Positions 63,690 through 64,000 of a stretch of DNA of 64,000 bases are shown here, in pieces. Both the position numbers and the translations under genes were made by a program. Origin of the DNA: Porites lobata (lineage: Eukaryota > Cnidaria > Anthozoa > Scleractinia > Poritidae); the NCBI GenBank assembly GCA_942486035.1, contig CALNXK010000008.1, forward strand, positions 4,528,501-4,592,500, read 5' to 3'. The notes below the pieces were generated by a model, which had not been told where the DNA came from, searched no databases, and saw only the letters and a program-made list of their open reading frames with translations. Numbering within the stretch: the first letter of the stretch is position 1; each line of letters begins with the position of its first letter.

Positions 63690-64000
63690 GGCCCAGTTCA
63701 GACGTCGTGCTTCTGCCGTGCCGAACTTAATTGTAATTTGGTTCGACTGTAGCACGGCAGGAAAACAACTTTGATTCAGACGTCGTGCCAAAGTCGAAAC
63801 AAATTCAGGATTTACTGATGCCTCGTAACAATTCTTCTCCCAACTCCCCGTGGGAACGCAATCTCGCCAAATAGACATTAATATAATTTATGAATTTTGG
63901 TTTAGCACGGCAGAAGCACGACGTTTGAATCGCTGCCGTGCCAGAGCCGTGTAGCACGACAGCGCTTGTCGAACTTGATTGCTTGCCGAACTTAATTCAA
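63690..64000. repeat. Foldback/MITE reaching the right edge
   Basis: GACGTCGTGCTTCTGCCGTG (about 63701) and its inverse GCACGGCAGAAGCACGACG (about 63906), with more GCCGTGC/GCACGGC and CGAACTTAATT copies to the end of the window. The full extent cannot be seen. Confidence 0.7.

Overview
The window is nuclear DNA from an animal. Five spliced protein-coding genes can be read, with GT-AG introns (one GC-AG) of 50 bp to 8 kb. They are embedded in AT-rich DNA crowded with foldback/MITE-type repeats, two decayed non-LTR retrotransposons, a tRNA-derived SINE and a nested DNA transposon. The proteins resemble their human orthologues closely. The repeat style (short terminal-inverted-repeat elements starting GGGACCTTAC, CCTGTTTACATGGAG, TAAGAACCTG) looks like that of anthozoan cnidarians, so a stony coral or close relative is my best guess. 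That is an inference, not proven here.

Layout, left to right. (1) 1-6105, minus: menin (MEN1 orthologue), five coding exons including a 41-nt micro-exon and one GC-AG intron; the C-terminus lies beyond the left edge. (2) 6106-6719: compact divergent promoter shared by menin and eIF5. (3) about 6500-17426, plus: translation initiation factor eIF5, complete, nine coding exons (435 aa), with an untranslated first exon and a spliced upstream ORF that overlaps the eIF5 start out of frame. (4) 18569-21118, minus: a membrane-anchored short-chain dehydrogenase of the SDR9C (BDH1/RDH-like) group, three exons, 344 aa, tail-to-tail with eIF5. (5) 21249-25735: mobile DNA: a 2.6-kb transposon whose inverted ends are arrays of a 12-bp unit, with a second element nested in it, then a broken LINE carrying a 72-bp palindromic insertion. 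(6) 25740-30449: intergenic, repeats, including a large inverted repeat pair (about 26586 and 30100). (7) 30450-49796, plus: kinesin light chain, complete, twelve exons (614 aa), with an 8.2-kb intron. (8) 52485-58084, plus: DEAD-box RNA helicase DDX49 (Dbp8 orthologue), three exons, 446 aa, preceded by a 53-aa upstream ORF. (9) 58085-64000: mostly MITEs, plus a possible small two-exon minus-strand gene (about 61780-63100).

The genes form no operon or pathway: they are unrelated housekeeping genes (chromatin scaffold, translation initiation, lipid/retinoid-type oxidoreduction, microtubule transport, ribosome biogenesis). Splice junctions were placed by eye from consensus sites, reading phase and similarity to remembered human protein families; all coding exons of the five genes join in phase without stops. 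No new multi-gene system was recognised. The most interesting items are the eIF5 upstream ORF, the 12-bp-array transposon, and a set of near-perfect palindromes with 0-1 nt spacers.
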